Translations under genes and position numbers: made by a program
In this document: one piece after another, positions 1 to 10,200 of the stretch
Position numbering within the stretch: the first letter of the stretch is position 1
Layout of the letters: each line of letters starts with the position of its first letter
Notes under the pieces: generated by a model
What the model saw: the letters and a program-made list of their open reading frames with translations, nothing else
Databases searched by the model: none
What the model was told of the DNA's origin: nothing
Source of the DNA: Apilactobacillus kunkeei
GTDB lineage: Bacteria; Bacillota; Bacilli; Lactobacillales; Lactobacillaceae
Direction of reading: 5' to 3'
Assembly: GCF_005930975.1 (NCBI RefSeq)
Contig: NZ_VBSE01000043.1
Location: forward strand, 174,854 to 238,853
DNA: 64,000 bases

Positions 1-259
1 TATTATCAATTGGATTTGGATTTAACAAGTTATCAACATAGTAACGATAACCTTCAATTGATGGAACGCGTCCGGATGAAGAATGATTTTTGGTAATTAA
101 ACCAATTTCTTCTAGAAATGCCATTTCATTTCTTACGGTTGCTGAACTGACATGTATTGGTAATTGACTGGATAATGCCTTAGAACCAACAGGAACACCT
201 GATTTTGTATAATCATTAACGATGATTTTCAAAATCATTTTTTCTCTTTCAGTAAGCAT
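1..259 (-). CDS. hrcA: Heat-inducible transcription repressor HrcA (5' part only)
   Basis: Only the first 86 or so codons lie in the window; the gene runs off the left edge. The translation starts [16 protein letters not shown] and contains [18 protein letters not shown], the winged-helix DNA-binding part of HrcA, followed by [16 protein letters not shown], a hallmark of the family. HrcA represses the class I heat-shock genes (grpE-dnaK-dnaJ, groESL) by binding CIRCE operators. The ATG at 259 is preceded by AAGGAG. Upstream are a CIRCE-like operator and a good promoter, so the gene is probably autoregulated and likely heads an hrcA-grpE-dnaK-dnaJ operon beyond the window (inference). Confidence 0.95.
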   Translation of the reverse strand, partial: MLTEREKMILKIIVNDYTKSGVPVGSKALSSQLPIHVSSATVRNEMAFLEEIGLITKNHSSSGRVPSIEGYRYYVDNLLNPNPIDN

Positions 260-288
260 ACCCGATCACTCCTTATTGATTAGCACAT

Positions 289-315
289 TTAGCAGTCATC
301 TATATTAAGTGCTAA
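289..315 (-). promoter_or_regulatory. CIRCE-like operator upstream of hrcA
   Basis: TTAGCAGTC, nine bases, then AAGTGCTAA. The CIRCE consensus is TTAGCACTC-N9-GAGTGCTAA, so both half-site lengths and the 9-base spacer fit, with one mismatch in each half-site. A second TTAGCAC lies at 280-286. The site sits between the hrcA promoter and its start codon, as expected for HrcA autoregulation. Confidence 0.85.
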
Positions 316-326
316 CCACAATTATT

Positions 327-355
327 AATTTACCAAAGCCATCTATATAAGTCAA
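327..355 (-). promoter_or_regulatory. Sigma-A promoter of hrcA
   Basis: On the minus strand, TTGACT (350-355), a 17-base spacer and TAAATT (327-332). The CIRCE-like operator starts about 11 bases downstream. The -35 lies only nine bases beyond the ribF stop codon with no terminator between, so readthrough from truB-ribF is also possible. Confidence 0.75.
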
Positions 356-363
356 GAAAAAGA

Positions 364-1302
364 CTACTTATTTTCGAAATAATGTCGAGTGAAATCTTCG
401 TCGGATTGAAGTTGTTTGATTAATTTATCAATCCCCTCAAACTTAACCTCACCACGAATACGATATAACCAATCTACCTTTAATACTTCGCCATATATAT
501 TGTCATTAAAGTCTAAAATATTTATTTCAACCGTAATTGGGTTCTTATCACCAAAGGTGACGTTTCTTCCAATTGATGCCATTCCATGATACTTTTGATT
601 ACCGATAAATACATCAACTACGTAGACACCGATTGTTGGTAACCATTGTAGCTCATCGTGTTCGATGTTTGCAGTTGGATATCCCAATTCACGACCACGA
701 GCAAATCCATGGACAACGGTTCCGCGAGTTTGAAATGGTCGGCCCATCAAATGGTTAACAGTTTGAATATGTCCTTCATCTAGATTCTTTCTGATTCTAG
801 TTGAACTAATTTTTTCCAATTGGTAATCAGCTAAATCAACAACAACTACGTCAAATCTATCCTTCGCATAATTTGGTAATAATGCCATTGTCGCGTTCTT
901 TGCTCCATAGGTATGATCCATGCCCGCTACTACAGTATCGGCGTTAAATTTAACTAGATAATTATCAACAAATTCTTGTGGTGTTTGATTTTGAAAACTA
1001 AAACTATAGTTAATAACGAACACCTTATTTACTCCTAGCGATTCAAACATTTCATTTTTGCTATCAGGCATAATAATGTTTCTTCTATCATGAGGTGATA
1101 ATTGTTTATAAACTACAGCAGGTTTATGGTCATAAGTTAACACTGCCAAAGGTAGGTCCTTTTTTATGGCAATATCGCGCGCTTTTTCTAATACCTTTTG
1201 ATGGCCTAAATGAATTCCATCAAAGTATCCCATTGCTAAAACTAATTTTTCTGATTGATTAAAATCAGAACTCAATGGATGATGTAATTTGATTATTTCC
1301 AT
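364..1302 (-). CDS. ribF: Bifunctional riboflavin kinase / FAD synthetase
   Basis: Makes FMN from riboflavin and then FAD from FMN, using ATP, in the cytoplasm. The N-terminal nucleotidyltransferase half shows GYFDGIHLGHQ (residues 25-35, the HIGH-type site) and ISSTRIR near 165-171. The C-terminal riboflavin kinase half shows RGTVVHG (193-199) and GYPTAN (207-212). At 312 residues it is the usual length. It follows truB by 17 bases, and truB-ribF form a pair downstream of the rbfA terminator, the common Firmicutes arrangement. Confidence 0.97.
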   Translation of the reverse strand: MEIIKLHHPLSSDFNQSEKLVLAMGYFDGIHLGHQKVLEKARDIAIKKDLPLAVLTYDHKPAVVYKQLSPHDRRNIIMPDSKNEMFESLGVNKVFVINYSFSFQNQTPQEFVDNYLVKFNADTVVAGMDHTYGAKNATMALLPNYAKDRFDVVVVDLADYQLEKISSTRIRKNLDEGHIQTVNHLMGRPFQTRGTVVHGFARGRELGYPTANIEHDELQWLPTIGVYVVDVFIGNQKYHGMASIGRNVTFGDKNPITVEINILDFNDNIYGEVLKVDWLYRIRGEVKFEGIDKLIKQLQSDEDFTRHYFENK

Positions 1303-1319
1303 AATTTCATGCCTTTCAT

Positions 1320-2231
1320 TTATTGATTGCTAAACATTTTTTCTGGCTTATAAGTTTGTTTGCTTTCGTCAAAGAAATATAAAGCCTTAACTCCGTTGTT
1401 AAACATTAACACACATTTATCATCATTTATACCTAAAGCATCTGAATCCAAAAAACCTCCATTTTGAACGATTTTCCATTGGTTTTTGTTTAGGTCGATG
1501 TGTTTAAAGTCAGTCAATGCGTAATCAATCGATTTAACAATATCATCAATGCTGCCATTTTCTACGGCTGATTCTACATCGCTAATCTTAAAAGTATCTT
1601 CAATTGTAAAACCACCGCTCTTAACTCTTGTCAAACTAGACATTACAGCTGGCATATTAATCTTTTTACCAAAGTCAACAGCAAGTGTTCTTACATATGT
1701 TCCCTTACCACATCCAACTTCAAAGAAAATAGTTTGCTGTTTCTTGTTATCATCGTAGATGCTGGCTTTTATTTGTTTAAAATAATGAATTTGAACATGT
1801 CTTTCTGGGCGTTTCACTACTTCGCCATTTCTAGCATATTCATATAATCTTTTTCCATTTACCTTCACAGCTGAATACATTGGAGGAATTTGAATTAAAT
1901 CCTCAGAAACAAAACTATTAAGTAGTTCATCAATTTCATTGTCTGATAGTGGTTTTTCCAATGGCTTAGTACTTACTACATCACCGTCTAAATCTTCGGT
2001 AGTGGTATCAAACCCTAAGGTAATGCTTCCTTTGTATACTTTTCCAGAGTTCATCAAGTATTCGACTAATTTGGTACCTTTGCCTAAACAAATTGGTAAA
2101 ACTCCCTCTACGTTTGGATCTAATGTTCCACTATGTCCAATTCGTTTCATTTTTAAAATGCCTCGTAATTTACTAACACAAGCAAAACTAGTCATACCCT
2201 TTTCTTTATATAATGGTATAATTCCGTCCAT
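1320..2231 (-). CDS. truB: tRNA pseudouridine(55) synthase TruB
   Basis: Converts U55 of the tRNA T-loop to pseudouridine. The catalytic Asp is residue 38 in HSGTLDPNVEG, the family signature; KVNGKRLYEYAR and GTYVRTLAVD are further TruB motifs. At 303 residues it is a normal length for the Firmicutes form with a short C-terminal PUA-like tail. The ATG follows an AGGAG-type site. The strong hairpin at 2304-2342 separates it from rbfA, so truB-ribF probably use their own promoter or terminator readthrough. Confidence 0.97.
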   Translation of the reverse strand: MDGIIPLYKEKGMTSFACVSKLRGILKMKRIGHSGTLDPNVEGVLPICLGKGTKLVEYLMNSGKVYKGSITLGFDTTTEDLDGDVVSTKPLEKPLSDNEIDELLNSFVSEDLIQIPPMYSAVKVNGKRLYEYARNGEVVKRPERHVQIHYFKQIKASIYDDNKKQQTIFFEVGCGKGTYVRTLAVDFGKKINMPAVMSSLTRVKSGGFTIEDTFKISDVESAVENGSIDDIVKSIDYALTDFKHIDLNKNQWKIVQNGGFLDSDALGINDDKCVLMFNNGVKALYFFDESKQTYKPEKMFSNQ

Positions 2232-2303
2232 ATTACACTACTCCTCAGATGTTATTTATATCTTAAATTATATCATAGACGCTTTTTTTCGCTAAATTAG
2301 AGC

Positions 2304-2342
2304 AAAAAAAGAACCCATAACATAAGTTACGGATTCTTTTTT
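2304..2342 (-). terminator. Rho-independent terminator after rbfA
   Basis: Minus-strand hairpin: GAATCCGTAAC and GTTATGGGTTC pair (two G-U wobbles) around TTAT, flanked by A- and T-runs. It begins two bases after the rbfA stop codon and ends the rimP-to-rbfA operon. Confidence 0.9.
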
Positions 2343-2343
2343 A

Positions 2344-2697
2344 TTAACGATCTTCACGTTTTAATTTATTGATTAATTGATCAATCTTACTTCCATATTG
2401 AATTGATTCATCCAATTTGAATGTTAATTCAGGTGTACGGTAGATGCTCAAACGAGAACCTAATTCACCTCTGATTAATGATGTTGCCTTATCCAAACCT
2501 TTTTGGGTAGTTTCTTCGTCATTATCGTTATCAGATAGAATGCTGTAGTAAATAGTAGCTTGTTGTAAGTCACCAGTTACGTCAACACCAGTAATAGTTA
2601 CACCTTGAACTCGTGGATCTCTCACACGCTTTAATAAGATGTCATTAACTTCTTTTTGAATTTCTTGTTCTAGTCTTCCAACTCTGTATTGAGCCAT
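2344..2697 (-). CDS. rbfA: 30S ribosome-binding factor RbfA
   Basis: Assists late maturation of the 30S subunit and 16S rRNA 5'-end processing. The start MAQYRVGRLEQEIQKEV and the type-II KH core (DPRVQGVTITGVDVTGDLQ) are typical. The length of 117 residues fits the family. It is the last gene of the rimP-nusA-ylxR-ylxQ-infB-rbfA operon, 14 bases after infB, and is followed at once by a terminator. Confidence 0.97.
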   Translation of the reverse strand: MAQYRVGRLEQEIQKEVNDILLKRVRDPRVQGVTITGVDVTGDLQQATIYYSILSDNDNDEETTQKGLDKATSLIRGELGSRLSIYRTPELTFKLDESIQYGSKIDQLINKLKREDR

Positions 2698-2711
2698 ATC
2701 AATTCACTCCT

Positions 2712-4952
2712 TTACTTAGCAGGAACTTCTTTCATTTCATAGGCTTCTACAACGTCACCTTCCTTGATGTCGTTGTAGTTTTCAATAGTAAGTCCACATT
2801 CAAATCCTTGCTTAACTTCTTTAGCATCATCTTTGAAACGCTTCAAACTATTTAGTTCACCGTTGTAGATAACAACGTTATCACGAATTAAACGAATCTT
2901 ACTGTCACGTTTAATTACACCGTCGGTAACCATTCCACCTGCAATTGTACCAATCTTAGAAGCTTTGTAAAGTTGTCTTACTTCAACTTCACCAGTAACT
3001 TCTTCTTTGTACTTAGGTGCTAGCATACCCTTCATAGCTGATTCTACTTCATCAATAGCATCGTAGATAACTTGATGTAGACGAATGTCAACGTTATCAG
3101 TTTCAGCTTGAGCCTTAGCTTGTGAGGTAGCACGAACGTTAAATCCAACGATGATAGCATTACTTGCTTCAGCTAATGCAATATCACTTTCGTTAATTGC
3201 ACCTACAGAACTGTGGACGATGTTAACCTTAACACCTTCAACATCAATCTTTTGTAAACTTGATGCAAGTGCTTCAACAGAACCTTGAACATCTGCTTTG
3301 ATAATTACGGCAACTTCCTTCATTTCCCCTTCTTTTAGAGATTCGAATAAGTTATCCAAAGTAACACTGTTGTTCTTCTTACGTTCTTCCATTTGAGCTT
3401 CTTTAGCTCTTTCTTCACCGGCTGCACGGGCAGTCTTTTCATCATCGAATACTACGAAACGGTCACCAGCTTCTGGAACATCGTTTAAACCAGTAATTTC
3501 GATTGGAGTTGATGGTTTAGCACCATCTAGGTCCTTACCCTTTTCGTTAGTCATAGTTCTAACACGACCGAATGTGTCACCAACTACGATTGGATCACCG
3601 ACATGCATAGTACCTTGTTGAACAAGTAATGTTGCAACTGGACCTCTTCCACGATCTAGACGAGCTTCAATAACTGAACCGGCAGCATGTTGTTTAGGGT
3701 TAGCCTTTAATTCCATCACGTCTGATTGTAGAAGAATCATGTCTAGTAATTCATCAACGTTGGTACCCATCTTAGCTGATAGTTCAACGAAGATAGTGTC
3801 ACCACCCCAGTCTTCTGGGATTAATTCGTAACTTGCTAGTTGTTCGATAACGTGGTTAGGGTTTGCACCTGGTTTATCAATCTTGTTAATTGCAACAATA
3901 ATTGGAGTCTTAGCGGCCTTAGCATGGTCGATAGCCTCAATTGTTTGTGGCATAACACCATCATCTGCGGCAACTACTAGGATTGTGATATCTGTGATAT
4001 CAGCACCACGAGCACGCATAGCAGTAAAGGCAGCATGTCCTGGAGTATCCAAGAATGTGATAACCTTACCGTTTCTTTCAAGTTGGTAAGCACCGATTGC
4101 TTGAGTAATTCCACCAGCTTCACCAGCAGTGATGTGTGAGTTTCTCAAGTAATCCAATAGTGTTGTCTTACCATGGTCAACGTGTCCCATGATAGTAACA
4201 ACTGGTGCACGGTCTTCTAGGTAGTCCGTATTTTCTGCTTCTTCTTCGAAGATCTTGTCGATATCAGAAACGTTTACTTCAACCTTTTCTTCAGCCTTAA
4301 TACCATAGTCAGCAGCTAGAAGTTCGATTGTATCCTTATCCAATGAAACGTTTTGGTTAACCATTACTCCTAATAGGAATAACTTCTTAACGATTTCAGC
4401 TGGTTCTCTATGGATAATCTTACCGATTTCTTGAGCGTTCATACCAACTGTATATACCAATGTTTCTGGCAATGGACGTTCTTTTCTTTCTGGTGCTTTG
4501 TTGTTCTTGTGGTTTTGTCTGATACGTTGGTTCTTAGTGTACATACCAGCAAACTTGTTGTTACCACGATTGTTTTTCTTGTTGAATTTCTTCTTGTTCT
4601 TCTTACCACCCTTTTTGAAGTTTGAAGAACCATTGTTATTTGGTTTGTTTGTGTTGTTGCTGTTATTACTGTTGTTATTGTTCATAGATTGCTTTGCCTT
4701 ATTGTTAGAATTTTTGTTTAAAGTCTTGTGTGGCTTTTCGGCAGGTTTCTTAGAATTATTGTTAGCTGGTTTGGTTGCATTAACCGGCTTTTTCTTTGGA
4801 GCAAAGTGGTCTCTGATAGCCTTTTCTTCGTTAGAATCTAGACCTGACATATGATTTTTAACGTCATATCCCTTCTTCTTTGCTTCATCAATAATTGTCT
4901 TACTAGCTACATTTATCTCTTTAGATAACTCATAAATTCTTTTCTTACCCAT
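2712..4952 (-). CDS. infB: Translation initiation factor IF-2
   Basis: GTPase that delivers fMet-tRNA to the 30S initiation complex. The first 50 residues are an IF2-N domain. A low-complexity Asn/Lys linker follows (about 55-155, with runs such as [11 protein letters not shown]), then a second IF2-N module (about 165-215). The G domain carries GHVDHGKTT (256-264), DTPGH and NKID, followed by the beta-barrel and C-terminal domains. At 746 residues it is slightly shorter than many family members because the linker is compact. It sits between ylxQ and rbfA in the nusA operon. Confidence 0.98.
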   Translation of the reverse strand: MGKKRIYELSKEINVASKTIIDEAKKKGYDVKNHMSGLDSNEEKAIRDHFAPKKKPVNATKPANNNSKKPAEKPHKTLNKNSNNKAKQSMNNNNSNNSNNTNKPNNNGSSNFKKGGKKNKKKFNKKNNRGNNKFAGMYTKNQRIRQNHKNNKAPERKERPLPETLVYTVGMNAQEIGKIIHREPAEIVKKLFLLGVMVNQNVSLDKDTIELLAADYGIKAEEKVEVNVSDIDKIFEEEAENTDYLEDRAPVVTIMGHVDHGKTTLLDYLRNSHITAGEAGGITQAIGAYQLERNGKVITFLDTPGHAAFTAMRARGADITDITILVVAADDGVMPQTIEAIDHAKAAKTPIIVAINKIDKPGANPNHVIEQLASYELIPEDWGGDTIFVELSAKMGTNVDELLDMILLQSDVMELKANPKQHAAGSVIEARLDRGRGPVATLLVQQGTMHVGDPIVVGDTFGRVRTMTNEKGKDLDGAKPSTPIEITGLNDVPEAGDRFVVFDDEKTARAAGEERAKEAQMEERKKNNSVTLDNLFESLKEGEMKEVAVIIKADVQGSVEALASSLQKIDVEGVKVNIVHSSVGAINESDIALAEASNAIIVGFNVRATSQAKAQAETDNVDIRLHQVIYDAIDEVESAMKGMLAPKYKEEVTGEVEVRQLYKASKIGTIAGGMVTDGVIKRDSKIRLIRDNVVIYNGELNSLKRFKDDAKEVKQGFECGLTIENYNDIKEGDVVEAYEMKEVPAK

Positions 4953-4972
4953 ACCATCACGTTCCTTTACAA

Positions 4973-5275
4973 TTAATTTGTCATTTCTTTCAAACGTTTG
5001 GCAAATCCACCATCTGCGATTCCTATAATGGTTCGCGGCATTCCAATTGCATCACTTATTTCTACTTTAGTAAACATTTGATTGGTAGGAATGTTATATG
5101 AATTTGCCTTATCTGTAAATTTCTTCAAGCTGGCTTTTCCAGAGTCAGTAGCGATAATCAGAAATTTAATTTTATTCTTCTTGATTGCGTTGAGCAATAT
5201 ATCTTCACCAGTAGTTATCTTTCCGGCTCGCTTTGCTAAACCAATAAAGTTTAATATTTGTTCTTTATTTGTCAT
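4973..5275 (-). CDS. YlxQ-type L7Ae/L30e-family RNA-binding protein
   Basis: A 100-residue protein of the L7Ae/L30e/S12e fold (YlxQ, sometimes called RplGA), a K-turn-type RNA binder whose exact role is unclear. Seen: [18 protein letters not shown] near the N terminus, typical of the family, and a central hydrophobic LIIATDSG strand. It overlaps the end of ylxR by 11 bases, so the two are probably translationally coupled, and it precedes infB as in most Firmicutes. Confidence 0.93.
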   Translation of the reverse strand: MTNKEQILNFIGLAKRAGKITTGEDILLNAIKKNKIKFLIIATDSGKASLKKFTDKANSYNIPTNQMFTKVEISDAIGMPRTIIGIADGGFAKRLKEMTN

Positions 5276-5564
5276 TTTCGAAAAGTTCTTTTCTGGCTTG
5301 TTTGTGGTCTACGTAAGCAATTAAATCATCGTAAAATTCATCACTTAGGTCAACTGAAAATACTTCGTTTAGTTTCTTTTCATCCTTGGCTTTTTGTGCG
5401 ACTTTTACGTCAATTGAAACGTATGCCCCTCTACCTGATTTTTTTCCAGTTTCATCGATAGTAACGTTATTTTCCTTGTCCTTAACGATTCTAACTAAAT
5501 CTTTCTTGGGAGCCATTTCACCAGTAACAATATCTTTTCTCATTGGAATTTTTCTTGTTCTCAT
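5265..5564 (-). CDS. YlxR family RNA-binding protein (DUF448)
   Basis: A 99-residue YlxR homologue. The N terminus RKIPMRKDIVTGEM and the GRGAYV motif (about 44-50) are the family signatures. The position usually occupied by Cys in RKCVVTGE is Asp here. YlxR proteins bind RNA and have been linked to transcription regulation and RNase P, but the function is not settled. It lies between nusA and ylxQ in the operon and overlaps ylxQ. Confidence 0.92.
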   Translation of the reverse strand: MRTRKIPMRKDIVTGEMAPKKDLVRIVKDKENNVTIDETGKKSGRGAYVSIDVKVAQKAKDEKKLNEVFSVDLSDEFYDDLIAYVDHKQARKELFENDK

Positions 5565-5590
5565 TGAATTAACACTCCTTAAACTTGTTA

Positions 5591-6679
5591 TTATTCGTTA
5601 TCGATTGCGTCGTCACTATCTTCTTGGACGTCTTCAGTCAGACCATCAGCTTCTGATTCAGACTTGATATCAATCTTGTAACCAGTCAACTTAGCAGCTA
5701 GACGTGCGTTTTGTCCACGCTTACCGATTGCTAATGATAGTTGGTAGTCAGGTACGATAACTGTACATGCACGTTCATTTTCTTCATCAAAGATAACATC
5801 AACTACTTCTGATGGGTTTAATGAATTGGCAATGAATTCAGCAGGATCTTCAGTCCATTGAACGATGTCCATGTTTTCGCCACCTAGTTCGTTAACGATA
5901 GTTTGAACACGTTGACCTCTTGGTCCAACAGTTGTACCAACTGGGTCGATATCATCGTTGTTAGATCTAACGGCTACCTTAGCACGGTCTCCGGCTTCTC
6001 TAGCGATTGATACGACTTCAACAGTTCCGTCATAAATTTCAGGAACTTCTTCTTCAAATAGTCGTTTTAATAAACCAGGAGCGGTACGACTAACGAAGAT
6101 TTGAGGACCCTTAGTAGCATCTTCAACACGGTTAACGTAAACCTTGATTCTGTCTTGTGGTCTGTATGTTTCATTTGGCATTTGGTCGTTCTTAGGCATA
6201 ACTGCTTCAACCTTACCTAAATCAACATATACAAAACGATCGTCTTGGCGTTCAATTTCACCAGTGATTAGTTCGTCTTGGTATTTGCTGTACTTGTTGT
6301 AAACAATTGTTCTTTCAGCTTCTCTCACTCTTTGCATGATAACTTGCTTAGCAGTTTGAGCAGCGATTCTACCAAAGTTCTTAGGAGTAACTTCAAACTT
6401 AATTTCGTCACCTAATTCGTAACCACGGTTTAATTGTAATGCATCTGATAGACTGCATTCTAGTCTTGGATCAACTACATCTTCAACAACAGTCTTAACA
6501 GCGTAAACATGGATGTTACCCTTCTTGTCGTCAAAAGCAACTTCAACGTTTTGTGCCTGGTTGTAATTTCTCTTGTATGCTGAAGTTAATGCCGCTTCTA
6601 AAGCATCAATGACAGTTTCTTTAGAAATCCCTTTGTCGTTTTCTAGGGCATCTAGTGCACCTAAAAGTTCTTTACTCAT
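5591..6679 (-). CDS. nusA: Transcription termination/antitermination protein NusA
   Basis: Binds RNA polymerase and modulates pausing and intrinsic termination. Order of domains: N-terminal RNAP-binding domain (about 1-125), S1 domain (about 135-200, GEIERQDDRFVYVDLG), then two KH domains (IDPVGTTVGPRGQRVQ and LAIGKRGQNARLAAKLTG). It ends in an acidic tail. The length of 362 residues matches the short Gram-positive NusA without the extra C-terminal repeats. It is the second gene of the rimP operon; the leader hairpin at 7198-7224 could make it autoregulated. Confidence 0.98.
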   Translation of the reverse strand: MSKELLGALDALENDKGISKETVIDALEAALTSAYKRNYNQAQNVEVAFDDKKGNIHVYAVKTVVEDVVDPRLECSLSDALQLNRGYELGDEIKFEVTPKNFGRIAAQTAKQVIMQRVREAERTIVYNKYSKYQDELITGEIERQDDRFVYVDLGKVEAVMPKNDQMPNETYRPQDRIKVYVNRVEDATKGPQIFVSRTAPGLLKRLFEEEVPEIYDGTVEVVSIAREAGDRAKVAVRSNNDDIDPVGTTVGPRGQRVQTIVNELGGENMDIVQWTEDPAEFIANSLNPSEVVDVIFDEENERACTVIVPDYQLSLAIGKRGQNARLAAKLTGYKIDIKSESEADGLTEDVQEDSDDAIDNE

Positions 6680-6697
6680 TTTAATTTTCTCCCTTAG

Positions 6698-7171
6698 CTA
6701 AAATTTAATTGCTAATCTTGCTTTGGCAATTGATTTTCTTGGTATTGTTAAATCCTTAATTCGACCTTTTAAATTAACAGTCAAAACTAATTCATCTTTG
6801 CTTAATTCTTTTAAAGTCCCTTCATAGACTTTTTCACCGTTAATTGGTGCATACAATGAAACATGAATGTATTCATTAACAGATTTTTCATAATCTTCTG
6901 GTTTCTTTAGAGGTCTTTCAGCTCCTGGAGATGAGACTTCTAGAAAGTAAGCTTGTGGAATTGGATCCGGATCCATTGAATCTAACTTTTCACTTAATTC
7001 GTCAGATACTAACGCACAGTCTTCAATATTAATACCGCCGTCCTTATCTACATAAATCCTTAAATACCAATTCTTGCTTTCTTTTACAAATTCGATGTCA
7101 TATAGATAAAAGTCATGACTATCTAGAATTGGAGTTACTACTTCTTTTACCACTTCTGTAACTTCGCTCAA
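6698..7171 (-). CDS. rimP: Ribosome maturation factor RimP
   Basis: Needed for 30S maturation. Motifs [28 protein letters not shown] and [14 protein letters not shown] are those of RimP. I place the start at TTG 7171 (protein LSEVTEVV..., 157 residues) because AGGAGG lies eight bases upstream. The frame is open further upstream, but that stretch encodes the leader hairpin and no family-like sequence. It is the first gene of the nusA operon. Confidence 0.93.
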   Translation of the reverse strand: MSEVTEVVKEVVTPILDSHDFYLYDIEFVKESKNWYLRIYVDKDGGINIEDCALVSDELSEKLDSMDPDPIPQAYFLEVSSPGAERPLKKPEDYEKSVNEYIHVSLYAPINGEKVYEGTLKELSKDELVLTVNLKGRIKDLTIPRKSIAKARLAIKF

Positions 7172-7197
7172 TGATACGCCTCCTAAAAAAATCCAAT

Positions 7198-7224
7198 AAA
7201 AAGAGCGAGCATTTCTGCTCACTC
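7198..7224 (-). terminator. Terminator-like hairpin in the rimP-nusA leader (possible attenuator)
   Basis: Minus-strand GAGTGAGCA and TGCTCGCTC pair around GAAA, followed by TTTTTA. It lies after the polC stop codon but downstream of the putative rimP promoter (7252-7280), so transcripts from that promoter must also cross it. It may serve both as the polC terminator and as a leader attenuator. Confidence 0.8.
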
Positions 7225-7230
7225 CCTTCT

Positions 7231-7271
7231 CTCAGATATAAATCATAATGTATCATACCATACTATCTGAG
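7231..7271. repeat. Inverted repeat CTCAGATA...TATCTGAG overlapping the rimP promoter
   Basis: CTCAGATA (7231-7238) and TATCTGAG (7264-7271) are exact inverted copies 25 bases apart, bracketing the -10 region. It could be an operator or part of a polC 3'-end structure; no assignment is possible from sequence alone. Confidence 0.6.
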
Positions 7272-7280
7272 ATTGTTCAA
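7252..7280 (-). promoter_or_regulatory. Sigma-A promoter of the rimP-nusA-infB operon
   Basis: TTGAAC (7275-7280), 17-base spacer, TATGAT (7252-7257), preceded by TGG in an extended -10 arrangement. Transcription would start near 7245, about 70 bases before the rimP TTG. Confidence 0.75.
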
Positions 7281-7286
7281 TACATA

Positions 7287-10200
7287 CTACATCATATCAA
7301 ATAAACTTAATTGATTTTCATCAGGTAAATTATCAATAATATGGTTTTCTGTCATGAATTCAATTAATTTTTTGGAAACCTTTCCACGTTTAGATAAATC
7401 CTCTTTAGAAATAAATTCTTTATCTTCACGTGCTGCAACAATTTGTTTAGCAACATTTAAGCCAAGACCCGGAATTGCTCTAAATGGTGCTATTAACTTG
7501 TTACCATCAATTAACCATTGTTCGGCATCGGAACGCTTCAAATCAACCATTTCGAATTCGAATCCTCTTTCAATCATTTCATTGGCTAATTCAAGAACAG
7601 TTAATAGGTTCTTATCCTTGGCAGATGCGTCGTTTCCAAGATCATTAATTTCCTTCATTTTCGACTTAACAGCTTCCTTACCATGACACATTGAAACAAT
7701 GTCAAAGTCATCAGCACGAACAGAGAAATATGCACAGTAGTATACCAATGGGAAGTATACCTTAAAATATGCCACACGTAATGCCATTAAAACATATGCT
7801 GCCGCATGGGCGCGTGGGAACATGTACTTAATCTTTAGACAAGAATCAATGTACCATTGTGGAATATTGGCTTCGTGCATTTTCTTTTGCCATTCATCCT
7901 TAATTCCACGACCCTTACGAACATATTCCATAATCTGGAATGACGTTTCTGAATCTAATCCCCAGTTGATTAAGTCGGTCATGATGTTATCACGACAACC
8001 AATAACATTAGCAATAGTTGCTTTACCTTCCTTAATTAATTCATCTGCGTTTCCTAACCAAACGTCAGTCCCATGGGATAGACCAGAAATTTGTAGTAAT
8101 TGTGAGAAGTTTGCTGGATTAGTTTGTTCTAGCATCCCTCTAACGAACTTAGTACCGAATTCAGGAATTCCTAGTGTACCTGTCTTCGATTGGATTTGGT
8201 CTTGTGTAACTCCAATTGTATCAGTACCTGAGAACAATCCCATAACACCAGGGTCATCCATTGGAATTGACTGAGGATCAATCCCTGATAAGTCTTGTAA
8301 CATCCTAATCATAGTTGGATCATCATGCCCTAGTACATCCATTTTCAAAATGTTGTCATGGATAGAATGGAAATCAAAGTGGGTAGTTTCCCAAGCTGCG
8401 TTTTGATCATCAGCTGGATATTGGATTGGTGTGAAATCAAAGATATCCATATCGTCTGGAACGATAATAATTCCGGCCGGATGTTGTCCAGTCGTTCTCT
8501 TTACACCAGTATCACCCTTTGATAAACGATCAATTTCGGCAGAACGAATAGTTTGTTGGGTATCTCTTTCGTATGCCTTCACGTATCCATAAGCTGTCTT
8601 ATCGGCAACAGTACCGATAGTTCCGGCACGGTATACGTTATTTTCACCAAACAATACCTTTAGGTAGTTATGGGCGATTGGTTGATAATCACCAGAGAAG
8701 TTCAAATCGATATCTGGAACCTTGTTACCACTAAATCCAAGGAATGTTTCGAACGGGATATTATGACCGTCACCAATCATTAATGTTCCACATTCTGGAC
8801 AGTTTTCATGTGGTAAATCGTATCCTGAACCATATTCACCCTTAGTGAAGAACTTAGAGTATTTACAGTTTGGACAACGATAGTGTGGTGGTAATGGATT
8901 AACTTCAGTAATCCCCGCCATTGTGGCTACCAAACTGGAACCAACGGAACCACGGGAACCTACCAGATATCCATCCTTATTACTCTTTGCTACAAGACGC
9001 TTTGCGATTAAGTAAATAACTGAGAATCCGTTACCGATAATACTCTTCAACTCACGGTCCAAACGTGCCTGAATTAATTCAGGTAGTGGATCTCCGTAAA
9101 GTTTATGGGCCATATCCATTGTTGAGTTTCTTATTTCATCTTCGGCACCCTTCATGTGTGGTGTGTATAATCGATCTAAGACCGGATGAATTCCATCATC
9201 AACCATGTTGGCAATCTTTTGGGTATTATCAACAACGATTTCCTTGCTGACATCTTCACCTAAGTATCCAAAATCACTCAACATTTCGTCTGTGGTTAAG
9301 AACGGCACCTTAGGTAATTCTTGTCTATTTAATGGGTTAGCTCCACCTTGTGAGTGAATCAAAATCTTACGGTAAATGTAATCTTGTGGATCCATGTAAT
9401 GTACATCCCCAGTTGCGACAACTGGTTTATTCATTTCATGTCCCATATCAACCATGTTTTGTACTAATTCTTGTAAGTGCTTTTTTCCATGAATTAATTC
9501 CGAATCAATCATTGGTTGATAAGCCGCACTTGGTTGTACTTCTAGATAGTCATAGAATTCAGCCTTTTTCTTGGCTTCTTCTTTACCCTTTTGAAGCATT
9601 GCGGTGAATACCTCGCCGTTTGCACAGGCTGAACCAACTAGAATTCCTTCACGATATTTTTCAAGAACACTTCGTGGAATTCTAGGCACTCTGTAGAAGT
9701 ATTCAACATTAGATAATGATACTAACTTGAACATATTCTTTAATCCTGCTTGTGTTTGAGCCATCAAGATGGCGTGGAATGGACGTGCATGTTTGTATGC
9801 ATCGTTATCAGACATGTGTTCGTTTAGTTGGTTTACCTTAGTAATGTTGTAACGTTCTTCAGCATCCTTGATAAATAAGTAATTCAAATGACCTGTTGTT
9901 TCAGCATCATACACGGCACGGTGATGATGTTCCAAAGCAACGTCAAACTTCTTTGCTAATGTATTCAAACGATAACTCTTGTAGTTTGGATATAAGAATC
10001 TTGCCAATGGTAATGTATCAATGATTGGGTTTTGAATTTCTTCCATTCCATATCTTTGATACCCAACATTCATAAATCCAACGTCAAAAGTAACGTTGTG
10101 ACCTACTACAATTGAATCGCCACAGAATTCTCTAAATAATTTAAAGACTTCTTCTTCTGACTTAGAACCCTTAACCATGTCATCTGTAATTGATGTAAGT

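Noticed and set aside
4498..4854. Leu/Phe-rich plus-strand ORF of 118 residues that looks like a membrane protein
   Set aside because: It is the antisense shadow of the Asn/Lys-rich IF-2 linker; AAC/AAG codons read backwards give Leu and Phe. No ribosome site.
7199..7286. Possible small RNA gene between polC and rimP
   Set aside because: The hairpin and inverted repeat are better explained as the polC end plus the rimP promoter and leader.
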